Notes under the pieces: generated by a model
Databases searched by the model: none
What the model saw: only the letters and a program-made list of their open reading frames with translations
What the model was told of the DNA's origin: nothing
Shown here: in pieces, positions 23,611-32,451 of the stretch
How positions within the stretch are numbered: position 1 is the stretch's first letter
How the letters are laid out: every line of letters begins with the position of its first letter
Translations under genes and position numbers: made by a program
Source: an uncultured Bacteroidia bacterium
GTDB lineage: Bacteria > Bacteroidota > Bacteroidia > Bacteroidales > Prolixibacteraceae
DNA: 37,852 nucleotides
Assembly: GCA_903904515.1 (NCBI GenBank)
Contig: CAIVCR010000032.1
Location: 1-37,852, forward strand
Direction of reading: 5' to 3'

Positions 23611-26600
23611 ATGAAAAAAATTTTCAAAGACGGGAGAATTCTGTCAGGGAATTTTCCGCGACAACTTTTTTTAACTATGAAATTAACACTATTTCTTCTA
23701 ATCACCTCTGCTTTGGGCTTGTTTGCGACGGGTTCCTACTCGCAAAATACCAGGGTGACGCTTGAATTAAAGAGCGTTACGGTGAAACAGGCGCTTAAGG
23801 CCATCGAAAATTCCAGCGAATTCTTTTTTATTTACAACAATGAGTTAATCAATGTAGATCGCCTGGTTGACCTTAGTGTTAAGGATGAAAAAATTACCGA
23901 TGTTCTGGGACAACTATTCGACAGCAATGTTGTTGAGGTGACTGTTATCGATCGCAAAATTGTTTTGTCACCCGCCTCAATGGGTGAACAGCAGGAGCGG
24001 AAGGTCTCGGGCAAAATATCCGACAGATCAGGGGTTGCTATCCCTGGTGCAACGGTTATTGTTAAGGGGACCACAAAAGGGGTAACTACAGATAGCAGGG
24101 GTAATTATTCCTTGTCAATACCTGCCGATGCAAAATCACTTCAAATCTCCTTTATCGGGATGAAAACCGAAGAGATTACAATTGGAGGCAAATCGGAGAT
24201 TAATGTAATTCTTGCCGAAGAAACGATCTTAATTGATGAGGTTGTTGCTGTTGGTTATGGTTCTCAAAAGAAGAGTGAAGTTACCTCCTCGATTTCTCAG
24301 ATTAAAGGAGACGACATTAAAAACTCATCAGCCTCGAATGTTGTCATGTCATTGCAGGGGCGTGCTTCGGGTGTAGAGATGATCACTGCAGGTGAACCAG
24401 GGTCAGTGCCCTCTATCCGGATCAGAGGTATAGGGACAATTGGGAATGCGGAGCCCCTGTACGTTTTGGATGGAGTTCCTGTCGATGCAGAGGTTTTGGC
24501 CCAGTTATCCCAAACAGAGATTCAGTCTGTTGAAATTTTAAAGGATGCTGCTTCGGGAGCAATTTATGGAACCCGGGCTGCCAACGGTGTTATTTTGATT
24601 ACTACAAACCGGGCAAAGTATAATCAGGTCACGACAATGCAACTGAATGCTTCCACCGGATTTAATAGTGTTATAAAGAAATATCCTGTTACTACGGGCG
24701 AACAATTGTATCAATTAAAAAGAGAACGCTATACGATGGATGGATTACCCATTCCGGATAATGTTCCATGGTCTGATCCCTATTATAATGCAACCAGGAC
24801 CAATTGGCAGGATGAATTCTTCCAAAATGGTGTTTTTAAGGATTATAATATGAGAGTAAGTGGAGGAACAGAGAAAAGTACTTATAATACCAATGTATTT
24901 TATCGCAATGAGGAGGGGACAGAAATCGACACCTATTTCAAGCGAATCGGGATCTCCTTCAATGCAACCCACAAGATTACCAAGAAATTAAAAATAGAGG
25001 AGAGTATCCGTGTTTCAAGAACCAATGACCAATTACAGGGGCAGCCCGGCCAGGGTGATGGTACCAGTATAACACTTTATTCTGCTTACCGGTTTCAACC
25101 TGCTGTTCCGTTAAAATATCCGGATGGAAACTGGGGATCAGGTAAAGCCTCTACCGAATTGGGTGATATGTGGAATCCTATTTATAAGGCAACACACGAG
25201 TGGCAGAACAACTTTAAGCTAAATACACTGGTTAATTTCAGGGCCGATTATGAGATCACTCATGATTTAACCTTAACAGGAAGGGCTGCATATCAACAGA
25301 TGAACTCCAAGTTTGAAGCATTTCAGGATGTTACTCCGCTTCAATCCAGATCTGAAATTAATCCTTCCCTGACAAAAAACACCAGTGAAACATCTTTCAT
25401 GCTTGGTGAAATATTCCTTAGCTACAATAAAAAGATTGGGAAACATAACATATCGGCCGTTGCAGGTACATCAGCCCAGGAAAACAAGGGTGAATGGCTC
25501 AATATGCGGGGGGAAATTTTCACTTCCGTCGCCAGAAATCAGCTGGTCATGAATAATGCTGGTCTGATCACAGGCAGCGGATCTTCTTATCCGTCAACAG
25601 CACTTGCTTCCGGATTTATCAGGGGTAACTACAACTACAATGATATCTATTATCTCTCTACAATTTTTAGAGCTGACGGATCATCCAGGTTTGCAGATGG
25701 CAAACGTTGGGGTTATTTCCCCTCAATTTCAGGAGGCTGGAGACTAACTGGTGAAGAGTTTATGAAAGGGATCGAGGCGATTTCCAATTTGAAACTTAAT
25801 GTAGGCTGGGGGCAGTTGGGTAACCAGAATGTGAATCCTTTCCAATACTTAAGTACTTTCGTGAAAGATCAACGGTATATATTTGATGGAAACAAATTGA
25901 CTGGAACACGCCTTGCAGCGTTTGCAAATCCAAATATAACCTGGGAAACGACCGCTACTACAAATGTCTTACTGGAAACGGCCTTTTTAAAGAATTCCAT
26001 TCACCTGAATGTTGCCTGGTTTAACAGAAAAACATCCAATATGCTTATTCCCGAAGTCGCTCAGGGAACTGCCGGATTAGTTCAGATTCCTGATTCAAAC
26101 ATCGGGGAAATGAATAATAAAGGATTTGAAATCGAGCCATCTTATAACGGCAATATTGGAAAGGTCAGTTTTAATATTGGAATGAACATGACCCTTATCA
26201 AAAATAAAGTTACCAAACTTTATGGTAAAGGTAAATTTATCGGAGGTGGTGTTACCTGGGGTGGCCTACCTGTTACCAGAACCTTTGAAGGTGAGCCAAT
26301 CAGCTCATTCTATGGATGGAAAACCGCTGGAATTTATCAGACGCAAGCAGAAATCGACAGTGATCCTAATATTTCCAGCGACAATAATAGAGCAAATATT
26401 ACCCCTGGAGATGTTCGCTTTGTAGATGTTAATGGCGATCATAAAGTCGATGAAAATGACCGGGTTCATATCGGTGATGCAAACCCTCATATGTTACTGG
26501 GATTCAATCTTGACCTGGGTTACAAGGGATTTAGTTTCTCTGCCGTATTTAGTGGCGCTTACGGACACAAGGTTTATAATGCAATGATGATGCGCGGCAT

Positions 26601-26979
26601 GGATCCAACGCAGGCAGGGAATATGGACGCTATTGCATGGCAGAGATGGACCGGGCCGGGAACTTCAAACAAATGGCCAAGGATGTCTACCATACGTGCA
26701 AATGATAATTACCGGAATTCTGACCTGGGTATCCAGAGTGGTGACTATATGAGGTTAAAGGATATCGTTTTGGGTTATACTATCCCCAAAGGATTGACTG
26801 AAAAACTGGGCGTTGGCAAGGTGAAATTTTATGTCACAGGTCGTAACCTGTTAACATTTACCAATTATTACGGTGTTGACCCTGAGGAAAGTGGCGCGAA
26901 TCCACTTCAGCGTGGTATAATTTTCAACAATTATCCACAGTCAAAAAGTGTCGTATTTGGTGTTGATGTTACATTCTAA
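23611..26979 (+). CDS. SusC-like TonB-dependent glycan transporter with STN signalling domain, PUL B
   Basis: The 1122-residue transporter has a signal region to about residue 45 (KLTLFLLITSALGLFATGSY), an STN domain (about 48-120, LKSVTVKQALKAIENSSEFF), a CarboxypepD_reg-like domain (about 130-202, KVSGKISDRSGVAIPGATVI), the TonB-box region (IDEVVAVGYGSQKKSEVTSS, about 208-227), a plug (about 225-330) and the barrel. DVNGDHKVDENDR late in the barrel is an EF-hand-like calcium loop often present in SusC proteins. It shares the domain plan of the PUL A transporter, but the barrel differs, so the two probably import different glycans. SusD follows after 20 bases. Confidence 0.95.
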   Translation: MKKIFKDGRILSGNFPRQLFLTMKLTLFLLITSALGLFATGSYSQNTRVTLELKSVTVKQALKAIENSSEFFFIYNNELINVDRLVDLSVKDEKITDVLGQLFDSNVVEVTVIDRKIVLSPASMGEQQERKVSGKISDRSGVAIPGATVIVKGTTKGVTTDSRGNYSLSIPADAKSLQISFIGMKTEEITIGGKSEINVILAEETILIDEVVAVGYGSQKKSEVTSSISQIKGDDIKNSSASNVVMSLQGRASGVEMITAGEPGSVPSIRIRGIGTIGNAEPLYVLDGVPVDAEVLAQLSQTEIQSVEILKDAASGAIYGTRAANGVILITTNRAKYNQVTTMQLNASTGFNSVIKKYPVTTGEQLYQLKRERYTMDGLPIPDNVPWSDPYYNATRTNWQDEFFQNGVFKDYNMRVSGGTEKSTYNTNVFYRNEEGTEIDTYFKRIGISFNATHKITKKLKIEESIRVSRTNDQLQGQPGQGDGTSITLYSAYRFQPAVPLKYPDGNWGSGKASTELGDMWNPIYKATHEWQNNFKLNTLVNFRADYEITHDLTLTGRAAYQQMNSKFEAFQDVTPLQSRSEINPSLTKNTSETSFMLGEIFLSYNKKIGKHNISAVAGTSAQENKGEWLNMRGEIFTSVARNQLVMNNAGLITGSGSSYPSTALASGFIRGNYNYNDIYYLSTIFRADGSSRFADGKRWGYFPSISGGWRLTGEEFMKGIEAISNLKLNVGWGQLGNQNVNPFQYLSTFVKDQRYIFDGNKLTGTRLAAFANPNITWETTATTNVLLETAFLKNSIHLNVAWFNRKTSNMLIPEVAQGTAGLVQIPDSNIGEMNNKGFEIEPSYNGNIGKVSFNIGMNMTLIKNKVTKLYGKGKFIGGGVTWGGLPVTRTFEGEPISSFYGWKTAGIYQTQAEIDSDPNISSDNNRANITPGDVRFVDVNGDHKVDENDRVHIGDANPHMLLGFNLDLGYKGFSFSAVFSGAYGHKVYNAMMMRGMDPTQAGNMDAIAWQRWTGPGTSNKWPRMSTIRANDNYRNSDLGIQSGDYMRLKDIVLGYTIPKGLTEKLGVGKVKFYVTGRNLLTFTNYYGVDPEESGANPLQRGIIFNNYPQSKSVVFGVDVTF

Positions 26980-26999
26980 CAAATTAAATTAACAAAACG

Positions 27000-28469
27000 A
27001 TGAAAAAATATATACTATTATTGGCTATCATCACCATGTTCTCCTGTAAAGGGGTTCTTAATCAGGAACCTATAGGATCCCGAACCGATGCTGATTACTG
27101 GCAAACCGAGGCAGATATGTTAGATGCTCTGTCAGGAACCTATTCCCTTTGGGCTACCCGTGAACTTGGGATGCATGACCTGTTCTTTGATAATCAATGT
27201 GATGACCACTACAGGGCGGGAGATCATGCTGAGGATGAAGATATTGAGACCTTTAACACAGTTTTTTCCAACTACAAGATTGATGTTACTTTTGTCTTTA
27301 AATATGAGATTATCAGCAGGGCTAATGCGATCATAATTAATGGCCCCAAGGTGAAAAAACTTGGAACGATCAGCGACGAATCCTACAATACGATTATGGG
27401 GGAAGCTTATTTCCAAAGGGCTTACGCCTATTATCGTCTCTATGTAATTCATGGACAGGTTCCTATCATCAAAGAGGAGAATGTTATTGCAGGAAACTAT
27501 AAGGTTGCGAAATGTGAATCACCCGAAGTCCTAAATGCATTTATACTCACCGATTTGCAAAAAGCCGCAGATTTACTTCCAATGCATAACGTAGCCTCGA
27601 GAGTAAGTAAGGGTGCAGCGTGGGCAGTAATGACCTCACTTTATATGCATGCAGCTAAAGATTATGCGAATGCTGAAAATCTGAATAAAGCAATTACTAC
27701 AGGACAGCAGGTCATTGATAATTATCCTTTAGCTGCTAACTACCTCTCTCTTTTCAGGGCGGGAAATGAAACCCTTCCTGAAAATCTTTTCCTGATGATG
27801 AACGACATGGAATGGATTAACCAGGAATTAATGTCCAAACACAGAGGTCCGCGCCCCTGGGGAATGTATGGTTTCCAGGAACCGTTAACTGATTTGGTAA
27901 ACGAATTCGAACCGGGTGATATCCGGAAACATGTTACATTAGTCTCCGATGGGGATTCTGTCAGGCAAGGATCCCTTGGATGGTTTGTACATACTCCCGA
28001 TTTATCGAATACGGGTCATGACTACAGGAAATACATGGATTGGCGCGAATCAGACGGTATGTACAATCATGGTCTGAATATTCCATTCGTAAGAGCCGGT
28101 GATACCTATTTATTGGTGGCAGAGGCAAAAATTCGTTTGCACGGCCCGGGTGCCGGGGACGCCGAAATTAATAAAATCCGTGCCAGAACTGGCCTTAGCC
28201 CCGTTAGCGGTGCTGACATAAAAGCCTTAATACATGAAACACGCTGTGAGTTGGCCGGGGAAAATTTCAGATGGCAAAACCTGCTGCGTTGGGATAAAGC
28301 TGGAATCATTAACCTGGAGGAATTTATCATCCGACCTGAAAAACTCTATCCTGCAGATATCGGCCGGAGTATTTGGAAACGACCTAAAAATTACTACCAG
28401 CCTTTACCTCAGCAAGAAATAGATAACTCTGACGGAGTACTTGTTCAAAATCCGTTATGGGGTAATTAA
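27000..28469 (+). CDS. SusD/RagB-like surface glycan-binding lipoprotein, PUL B
   Basis: The 489-residue lipoprotein starts MKKYILLLAIITMFSCKG, with its lipobox cysteine at residue 16. SusD hallmarks include NQEPIGSRTDADYWQTEADM, the tetratricopeptide-like SKGAAWAVMTSLYMHAAKDY and the C-terminal VRAGDTYLLVAEAKIRLHGP ... EINKIRARTGLSP. It forms the extracellular lid over the SusC at 23611. An intrinsic terminator begins 20 bases after its stop, so downstream enzymes are probably expressed at lower level than susCD. Confidence 0.95.
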   Translation: MKKYILLLAIITMFSCKGVLNQEPIGSRTDADYWQTEADMLDALSGTYSLWATRELGMHDLFFDNQCDDHYRAGDHAEDEDIETFNTVFSNYKIDVTFVFKYEIISRANAIIINGPKVKKLGTISDESYNTIMGEAYFQRAYAYYRLYVIHGQVPIIKEENVIAGNYKVAKCESPEVLNAFILTDLQKAADLLPMHNVASRVSKGAAWAVMTSLYMHAAKDYANAENLNKAITTGQQVIDNYPLAANYLSLFRAGNETLPENLFLMMNDMEWINQELMSKHRGPRPWGMYGFQEPLTDLVNEFEPGDIRKHVTLVSDGDSVRQGSLGWFVHTPDLSNTGHDYRKYMDWRESDGMYNHGLNIPFVRAGDTYLLVAEAKIRLHGPGAGDAEINKIRARTGLSPVSGADIKALIHETRCELAGENFRWQNLLRWDKAGIINLEEFIIRPEKLYPADIGRSIWKRPKNYYQPLPQQEIDNSDGVLVQNPLWGN

Positions 28470-28488
28470 TTTAAAATAATCCTAACAG

Positions 28489-28525
28489 GGGTGTTTCAAC
28501 GTAAAAATTGGAGCACCCTTTTTTT
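28489..28525 (+). terminator. Intrinsic terminator between susD B and the GH36 gene
   Basis: GGGTGTTTCAA (28489-28499) pairs with TTGGAGCACCC (28508-28518) over 11 bp with two G.U pairs, across an 8-base loop, followed by seven Ts (28519-28525). The GH36 ATG is only 8 bases further (28534), so no promoter fits between terminator and gene. The enzymes must then be transcribed by readthrough or from a promoter within susD. Confidence 0.85.
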
Positions 28526-28533
28526 ATAACTAC

Positions 28534-30648
28534 ATGAAAAAGATTTTCCTGACTCTTTCCGTCGTCTCTCTGATTTACCTGAATACTACTGCCCAATATG
28601 CCAAATGGACAACTTCCGGTTTAGTTCTCGATAACGGTGTTGTTCAGCGGATTATTCAGCTGCCTGCCCCTGAAGGTAATTTTTTGACCACCTCCTATAA
28701 ACCTGTTTCGGGGGAATTTAAATATTTTCGTCCCTCCAATGCCGACTTTCAGTTTGAAGCGAATGGTTTGACCTATTCAGGGAAAAGCAACTGGAAATTA
28801 GTAAATGTACTATCAATCAAAGACTCGCTTCAGGGTGATGGCGCAGCCGTTGTTTTGATAAGCAGTGACAAAAGGATTGAGCTTACGTTGAAGTATCTCC
28901 TCTATCCCGATCTGCCGGTTATCCGCAAAAGCCTGATCGTAAAAAATCTGACAGAGAGAGATGTTTCCCTCGAATCGGTAGATGTAGAAAAATTCAACGT
29001 AACAGAATATGAGTCACATACCTTCAGTTGGATATACAGCGATTATGGACGTCGAAAATCAATTGGCCCCTATGAGGGAAATGTGCAGGATGCATTGGTG
29101 ATTGTGCACAACATGGACTGGGAAGCTGGAATTGTGCTTGGAAACGAGGCCTCAGGATTATTGAAACGGACTGCTGTATTTTGGGATGCTGCGGAGATTA
29201 CTTGTGGATTAACCCATAAAAATGGCCGCTTCCCCTTTCGGAAATGGATAAAGTCGGGTGATTCGTTCGAAACACCCCAGGTTTTCACTATGGTTTATAA
29301 CAAACAAAAGGATCCCGAAGAGATCCTCAGCTCCTCTGTCCCCGATTTTGTGCGTAAACATATGGGTATCCGCCTTTCGGTATTAAAAAATAAACCAACT
29401 TTTGTTTACAATACCTGGCATCCGTTTGAATATAATATTAATGAAAAACTCATCATGGAACTTGCTAAGTCAGCTTCTGAGGCAGGGATGAAGGAATTTA
29501 TCATTGATGATGGGTGGCAGGACAATTATGGGGATTGGGGGATCAATACTCAAAAGTTTCCCCATGGGCTAAAGCCTGTTTTCGACTATATTAAATCGTT
29601 GGGAATGAAACCAGGGCTTTGGTTGTGTGTGGCCAGCGCCTCTACGAAAAGTAAAGTTTATAACGAACATCCCCAATGGTTTGGCCGCGATAAATATGGA
29701 AATATTTCCAACGTCCAAAATGGCGATTCGACCGACATTGTCCGTTCGGCCTGTTTATCGACTGGATGGAAGGAGTATATAAAAACGAAATTAGTAAGTT
29801 TGGCTTCAGACTATGGGTTGGAATACCTGAAACTTGATTTCGCGGTTGTTTCAAGTCCCTATGTTTTTGATATCGCAAAGACGGGTTGTTATGCCAGTAA
29901 TCACCCCGGTCATAAGGACCAGCATGAATCGATGTATGTCAATTATGAAAGGATGTGGGAGCTATATGATGAACTCCATACTGCAATTCCTAATCTTTTT
30001 ATTGACTGTACTTTCGAGACTACCGGGGCATTACAGATGATTGATTATGCGATGGTGAAGCACGCTGAAGGAAACTGGCTTTCGAATTTCCAGGGTGATA
30101 TGGGTGAAAAAACCGACCTTCGCATCCGGAATATGGCTTGGTGGAGGTCGCCGGCAATTCCTGCTACGGCCTTGGTCATAGGAAATTCCCAGATGCAGGA
30201 CACAGGGTGGGAAATGCATATCAAATCAATCGCGGGTGCATTACCCATGATGTTGGGTGACCCGCGTAAACTCTCACCTGAAGATCTGAAGAAATACCGG
30301 CTTTATGCAGACTGGCTTCAGAAAATGGAGAAAACTTACGGGATTATGAATTTCCGTCAGGATCTGCCCGGATTTGGGGAGCCCGCAGAAGGGCGATGGG
30401 ACGGCTTTCAACGGATAAACACCGACTCGAAAAATGGGGGGATCATTGCTGTTTTCCGTCAGGGAGGAATTGAAACCAATCGGATAGTCACAGTGAAATA
30501 CCTTAATCCGGCAACAATCTATGAAGTCCGGTTGATGGACGGAAAACTACTGGCCATCCTAACCGGGGAGGAATTAAAAATCAACGGATTTGAATTAAGT
30601 TTACCCGATCTTTATTCAGGTGAGCTGCTTGAGATCAGGAAAAAGTAA
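28534..30648 (+). CDS. Secreted GH36-type alpha-galactosidase
   Basis: The 704-residue protein has a signal peptide (about 1-20, ending LNTTAQ), an N-terminal beta-supersandwich (about 25-290) and a TIM barrel of clan GH-D (about 295-620). FIIDDGWQDNYGDWG lies at the substrate-binding strand; GMKPGLWLCV and EYLKLDFA follow, with Asp435 in KLDF as the probable nucleophile. The acid/base is expected in the region TTGALQMIDYAMVKHAEGNW; Asp504 is a candidate, but the usual C-x-x-G-x-R-x-D pattern is altered. A small C-terminal beta domain ends the protein. GH36 members are mostly alpha-galactosidases or alpha-N-acetylgalactosaminidases, so another alpha-linked galacto-sugar is possible. It sits 8 bases after a terminator. 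Confidence 0.82.
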   Translation: MKKIFLTLSVVSLIYLNTTAQYAKWTTSGLVLDNGVVQRIIQLPAPEGNFLTTSYKPVSGEFKYFRPSNADFQFEANGLTYSGKSNWKLVNVLSIKDSLQGDGAAVVLISSDKRIELTLKYLLYPDLPVIRKSLIVKNLTERDVSLESVDVEKFNVTEYESHTFSWIYSDYGRRKSIGPYEGNVQDALVIVHNMDWEAGIVLGNEASGLLKRTAVFWDAAEITCGLTHKNGRFPFRKWIKSGDSFETPQVFTMVYNKQKDPEEILSSSVPDFVRKHMGIRLSVLKNKPTFVYNTWHPFEYNINEKLIMELAKSASEAGMKEFIIDDGWQDNYGDWGINTQKFPHGLKPVFDYIKSLGMKPGLWLCVASASTKSKVYNEHPQWFGRDKYGNISNVQNGDSTDIVRSACLSTGWKEYIKTKLVSLASDYGLEYLKLDFAVVSSPYVFDIAKTGCYASNHPGHKDQHESMYVNYERMWELYDELHTAIPNLFIDCTFETTGALQMIDYAMVKHAEGNWLSNFQGDMGEKTDLRIRNMAWWRSPAIPATALVIGNSQMQDTGWEMHIKSIAGALPMMLGDPRKLSPEDLKKYRLYADWLQKMEKTYGIMNFRQDLPGFGEPAEGRWDGFQRINTDSKNGGIIAVFRQGGIETNRIVTVKYLNPATIYEVRLMDGKLLAILTGEELKINGFELSLPDLYSGELLEIRKK

Positions 30649-30744
30649 ATTTGGCATAAATAATGGGGGTATGACCAGGCAGTGCAAACCGATCAAACTA
30701 ATTGGGTATATTAAATATCATGGTATTGCCTGGGGATTCATTCA

Positions 30745-30880
30745 AGATTCGTTCTGTCGCCGCTATGCGGCTTTAGGCCCCAATTTATTTATGTTTTACC
30801 AAACTATCGCCGTTACACTGCTTTGTGAGGTTAAGGTGCGTAGCACTGTTAGTTTGGTGAAAGCTCATTACCTATCAATT
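30745..30880. repeat. Dispersed palindromic intergenic repeat
   Basis: The gap 30649-30905 contains GCCGC-TAT-GCGGC (30759-30771), a T/A-rich stretch, then a degenerate second unit (ATCGCCGTTACACTGC) and GTGCGTAGCAC (30836-30846). This pattern resembles palindromic intergenic repeats common in Bacteroidota genomes. A 91-codon open frame overlapping it has no recognisable features and overlaps the GH36 gene, so I do not call it a gene. No clear promoter for the GH29 gene is visible in it. Confidence 0.4.
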
Positions 30881-30905
30881 AATAAATGGAAATAATATTG
30901 TAATT

Positions 30906-32348
30906 ATGAAGACAAAAAGGTTTGTTCTTTTACTGGCATTTAGTATCAGTTTGTCAAATATTTCGATCTCCCAGGAACGGTTTCAGGCCAACTGGGAATC
31001 GCTAAATGATTATAAAACACCCGATTGGTTCCGGGATGCTAAATTTGGAATTTTTATCCATTGGGGTGTTTACTCGGTCCCGGCTTTTAACAGTGAATGG
31101 TATCCAAGGAATATGTACGACCAAAAGTCTCCCGAATATAAACATCATATCGAAAAATACGGACCATTAAACAAATTTGGGTATAAAGATTTCATTCCCA
31201 TGTTTAAAGCAGAGAAATTCAGTGCGCAAAAGTGGGTCGATTTGTTTAAACGGGCCGGAGCCCAATACGTTGTTCCGGTTGCGGAACATCATGATGGTTT
31301 TGCCATGTATAAAACCACCTTATCCAAATGGAATGCAGCCGAAATGGGACCAAAGATTGATGTTGTTGGGGAGCTGGCAAAGGAGACCAAAAAGCAGGGG
31401 CTAATTTTCGGACTCTCATCGCACCGTATCGAGCATTGGTGGTTTCTTAACCAGGGCCGCAAATTCGATTCTGATGTACTTGATCCTAAATATGCCGATT
31501 TCTACGGACCTGCAAGGGAGGAAAATGAAACCATGTCGCCGGAATTTATGAACGACTGGTTGTTGAGGTGTACCGAACTGGTTGAAAAATATCAGCCGCA
31601 ATTATTCTGGTTTGACTGGTGGATCGAACAACCTGCATTGGAGCCTTACCGTAAATCGTTCTCTTCGTATTATTACAACAAAGGTCTGGAATGGAACAAA
31701 GGGGTGGTGATCAACTATAAGAATATCTCCTTCCAGGAGAAGACCGCAGTTCTCGATATCGAACGGGGAAAATTAGGTGGGATCAGGGAATTACCCTGGC
31801 AAACCGACGATGCAGTTGGTAATGAATCATGGTGTTATACAACAAATAATACCTTTAAATCAGCACAATATGTGATCACAAATCTCATCGATATTGTAAG
31901 TATAAACGGTAATTTATTGCTTAACATCGGTCCACGGTCCGACGGTACAATTACCGATGAAGATACTGCGGTATTATTGGGAACAGGGGAATGGCTTCAG
32001 GTAAATGGTGAGGCAATCTATGGAACACGTCCGTGGAAATTATTTGGCGAAGGGCCGACCGTTTCGGCCAGCGGTTCGTTTGTGACACAGGAAAAACCAT
32101 TTACTGCCCGTGACATCCGTTTTACGACAAAGGGAGCAACGCTATATGCCATTGCCCTGGGTGTCCCTGAGGCAAATACCGTAATTAAATCGTTGGCATT
32201 GAAAGCGAATAATGGGAAAATAACAAGCATCAAAGTAGTTGGCTCCTCCGAAGTGGTCAATTGGGCTCAGAACCCGGGTGAGCTGGTTATTAAACCGCTA
32301 AAAAATTACCCTTCCGCTAACGCAGTTGTTTACAAAATTGAATTTTAG
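30906..32348 (+). CDS. Secreted GH29 alpha-L-fucosidase
   Basis: The 480-residue protein has a signal peptide (about 1-21, ending SISQ) and the GH29 barrel: WFRDAKFGIFIHWGVYSVPA (residues about 41-60), AEHHDGFAMYKTTLSKWNAA (with the fucose-binding His-His), GLSSHRIEHWW, and LFWFDWWIE with Asp237 as the nucleophile. GNLLLNIGPRSDG is the conserved closing strand. A C-terminal beta-sandwich completes the usual length. The enzyme releases alpha-linked L-fucose by a retaining mechanism; linkage preference cannot be read from the sequence. It lies in the run of PUL B enzymes and is followed by an 18-bp perfect hairpin. Confidence 0.93.
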   Translation: MKTKRFVLLLAFSISLSNISISQERFQANWESLNDYKTPDWFRDAKFGIFIHWGVYSVPAFNSEWYPRNMYDQKSPEYKHHIEKYGPLNKFGYKDFIPMFKAEKFSAQKWVDLFKRAGAQYVVPVAEHHDGFAMYKTTLSKWNAAEMGPKIDVVGELAKETKKQGLIFGLSSHRIEHWWFLNQGRKFDSDVLDPKYADFYGPAREENETMSPEFMNDWLLRCTELVEKYQPQLFWFDWWIEQPALEPYRKSFSSYYYNKGLEWNKGVVINYKNISFQEKTAVLDIERGKLGGIRELPWQTDDAVGNESWCYTTNNTFKSAQYVITNLIDIVSINGNLLLNIGPRSDGTITDEDTAVLLGTGEWLQVNGEAIYGTRPWKLFGEGPTVSASGSFVTQEKPFTARDIRFTTKGATLYAIALGVPEANTVIKSLALKANNGKITSIKVVGSSEVVNWAQNPGELVIKPLKNYPSANAVVYKIEF

Positions 32349-32353
32349 TTAAC

Positions 32354-32399
32354 CTGAAGAGATGTAATTAAAAACTAAATATTAATTACATCTCTTCAG
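32354..32399. terminator. Perfect 18-bp hairpin after the GH29 gene
   Basis: CTGAAGAGATGTAATTAA (32354-32371) and its exact reverse complement (32382-32399) flank a 10-base loop, five bases after the GH29 stop. There is no U-run beyond it. It may end or protect the upstream transcript, which would separate GH29 from the GH127 gene that has its own promoter. Confidence 0.55.
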
Positions 32400-32416
32400 A
32401 AACTGGTTTAATTCAT

Positions 32417-32448
32417 TATTTTTGCTAATGGTGTAAATCATTAGCAAA
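32417..32448 (+). promoter_or_regulatory. Promoter box and operator-like palindrome of the GH127 gene
   Basis: TATTTTTG (32417-32424) fully matches TAnnTTTG. It overlaps the perfect palindrome TTTGCTAATG-8-CATTAGCAAA (32421-32448), which ends three bases before the ATG at 32452. A protein bound here would block transcription; as RNA it would cover the ribosome entry region. No good -33 TTTG is seen. The half-site GCTAA...TTAGC recurs before the next gene (34893-34913). Confidence 0.55.
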
Positions 32449-32451
32449 TAA

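Noticed and set aside
30620..30895. 91-codon frame after the GH36 gene
   Set aside because: It starts inside GH36 in another frame and runs through an intergenic repeat.
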